A stretch of DNA of 24,761 bases from contig DPJB01000014.1 of the NCBI GenBank assembly GCA_003543245.1, positions 1 through 24,761 on the forward strand. The letters run 5' to 3'. The position numbers and the translations under genes were made by a program. Of this stretch, positions 23,971 through 24,761 are shown piece by piece (position 1 is the stretch's first letter; the number at the start of each line of letters is the position of its first letter). The notes beneath the pieces were generated by a model. The model worked only from the letters and a program-made list of their open reading frames with translations, ran no database searches and was not told the origin of the DNA. The DNA is from Moraxellaceae bacterium. Lineage in GTDB: Bacteria > Pseudomonadota > Gammaproteobacteria > Pseudomonadales > Moraxellaceae.

Positions 23971-24458
23971 GGGACCAGCCCTATTTGGCAGCTAAGGTAC
24001 ATGTAGTGAATCAAGTGAACAAGAACGTGCGCATCGTCAAGACCGGCACCCGTGCTCTCGCAATAGGTACCGACTGCGTGAAGCTTGAAGCCAGGAAAGT
24101 CCCGCTGGAACTTTGCCAAGTAGAGCTGATTCAGTATGTATGATGCTTTTGTGTAGTCCGAGGCTGTAGCTCCAGTGGTATCGGATCTAATTGATTCGGT
24201 GATTTCGTCCCAAAGTGCATATGTTTGTTCAATCTCAATCGAGTTGGCGGCATCAATGGCATTCTTGGTGTTTTTCTCCGAGATGTTTGGAGGCCTTAAT
24301 CGACTGGGCGGAAGAGCAAGAAAGTCAATATGTTCAATCTTTGCCAGAATCTGTGAGATGTTATTGGCACAAATGTCTACCGGATCATAGGGGCGATTGA
24401 AGATCTTTGTGATCTGGCTGTTATGGTTGCCGATGGCGGTCTGCTTAATCGGACTCAT
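23967..24458 (-). CDS. Putative ABC-3C effector-side protein (CTD-like) with GNHNSQI motif
   Basis: A 163-aa protein that I recognise only by motif and context. Residues 9-16 (AIGNHNSQI) resemble the G-D/N-x-N-x-Q-I strand motif that joins effector domains to the C-terminal domain in ABC-3C proteins. The rest is alpha-helical with conserved-looking stretches (YILNQLYLAKFQRDFPGFKL, then LDDAHVLVHLIHYMY). No nuclease, protease or membrane segment is visible, so the usual N-terminal effector domain is missing. Its start overlaps the stop of a 54-aa membrane protein gene (ATGA), which could supply the effector part. It also overlaps the middle-component start. Alternative: an unrelated cassette protein of unknown function. 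Confidence 0.55.
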   Translation of the reverse strand: MSPIKQTAIGNHNSQITKIFNRPYDPVDICANNISQILAKIEHIDFLALPPSRLRPPNISEKNTKNAIDAANSIEIEQTYALWDEITESIRSDTTGATASDYTKASYILNQLYLAKFQRDFPGFKLHAVGTYCESTGAGLDDAHVLVHLIHYMYLSCQIGLVP

Positions 24459-24619
24459 TGTTTGATGTTCTGATTGTTGCCAGTACCAATCGCGCGTTGC
24501 GCGGCATTCTTACTTGAGTTGTTGCTCAGATGAATGTTAATCCGCACCAGAATTCCAGTAGCGCAGATGGCAGTGACAATGGTGGATATGTCTGCAAGGA
24601 TGGACAGAATTTCTCGCAT
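24455..24619 (-). CDS. 54-aa single-pass membrane protein, candidate split effector of the ABC-3C system
   Basis: A short frame beginning MREILSILADISTIV and ending NNQNIKQ. Residues about 4-28 (ILSILADISTIVTAICATGIL) form one hydrophobic helix, followed by a polar tail of about 25 residues rich in Asn, Ser and Gln. GAGG lies six bases before the ATG at 24619, and the stop overlaps the next start as ATGA, strong signs of real translation and coupling. It is the first gene of the cassette, 43 bases inside the attC boundary. I do not recognise the family. As the only membrane protein in a four-gene unit whose next member lacks an effector domain, it may be the membrane-acting toxin or anchor (inference). 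Confidence 0.7.
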   Translation of the reverse strand: MREILSILADISTIVTAICATGILVRINIHLSNNSSKNAAQRAIGTGNNQNIKQ

Positions 24620-24661
24620 GGCGACCTCTGGTTGGTTTGGGGATGGTGCGTTGATTCTCGG

Positions 24662-24736
24662 GGCTAACGTTTGAGCTAAGGGACCCGGGGGCAGGCAGAG
24701 CCTGACACCGGGTCCCTCTTGAGCGAATTGTTATGT
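24662..24736 (-). mobile_element. Integron attC site at the right edge
   Basis: On the minus strand it reads ACATAAC (24736-24730), then CAATTCGCTCAAGAGGGAC, a variable loop, then GTCCCTTAGCTCAAAC and the core GTTAGCC (24668-24662). The stem AGGGACCCGG pairs with CCGGGTCCCT with one bulged base, and an inner CAGGC/GCCTG stem closes the loop. This is a textbook attC of 75 bases. The 25 bases to its right belong to the next cassette upstream; too little is present to call a gene. Confidence 0.93.
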
Positions 24737-24761
24737 GCGGCGGATTCATAAACTAAGTGCA

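Larger units (their letters stand above)
22056..24667 (-). mobile_element. 2.6-kb integron gene cassette carrying a four-gene ABC-3C system
   Basis: The boundaries are the G/TT crossover points in the right core boxes of the two flanking attC sites. The cassette has only 48 noncoding bases before its first start codon and 90 after its last gene (the attC). All four genes point in the cassette direction and overlap each other. No promoter is visible in the leader, so expression should depend on an upstream cassette or the integron Pc promoter. Base composition is visibly richer in A+T than the chromosomal genes to the left, which suggests foreign origin. Most cassettes are under 1 kb with one gene, so this one is large. 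Confidence 0.8.

Noticed and set aside
24537..24749. 70-aa minus-strand frame at the right edge
   Set aside because: It runs through the whole attC site and overlaps the better supported 54-aa gene in another frame.

Overview
The window is chromosomal DNA from a gammaproteobacterium. Nearly every core gene looks like a close relative of Pseudomonadales / marine Gammaproteobacteria proteins. From memory, the run mlaA - rssB - rssC - (tautomerase) - tal - dusA matches gene order in Pseudomonas aeruginosa (PA2800 to PA2795). The 373-aa KAS III matches the PA3286 type. Species cannot be fixed from the sequence alone.

Left part (1-5.5 kb): the 3' end of the DEAD-box helicase gene dbpA, an MFS exporter gene directly behind it, and the convergent mfd gene on the minus strand. 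Middle (5.5-13.6 kb): a three-gene plus-strand unit (FAD-dependent lipoprotein oxidase, short-chain dehydrogenase, small membrane-anchored coiled-coil protein), then the giant helicase gene hrpA and a FabH-like ketoacyl synthase gene closed by an 18-bp hairpin.

13.65-16.4 kb: a four-gene RiPP metallophore / copper-buffering locus of the Hvf/bufferin class. A secreted precursor has three copies of KEGKCGEGKCGTK, i.e. six EGKCG modification sites. It is followed by a DUF692 multinuclear iron enzyme (HvfB), its partner (HvfC) and a DoxX membrane protein (HvfD). 16.4-19.2 kb: mlaA (phospholipid retrograde transport) and the rssB/rssC-type response regulator-phosphatase plus STAS pair. A bidirectional terminator then separates these from the minus-strand unit dusA - tal - tautomerase.

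Right end (21.5-24.76 kb): accessory DNA, visibly richer in A+T. It is an integron cassette array on the minus strand. Two attC sites are clear (24662-24736 and 22050-22116) and a third, decayed one is possible (21721-21760) near the dusA edge. The large 2.6-kb cassette between the two clear attC sites holds four tightly overlapping genes: a 54-aa single-TM protein, a 163-aa protein with a GNHNSQI motif, an 80-aa small protein and a DUF2326-like SMC/RecN-type ATPase. I read this as a complete ABC-three-component (ABC-3C) conflict system whose membrane effector may be a separate small protein. This multi-gene putative defence operon carried as one integron cassette is the most interesting item in the window. 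The integrase, if there is one, should lie beyond the right edge.
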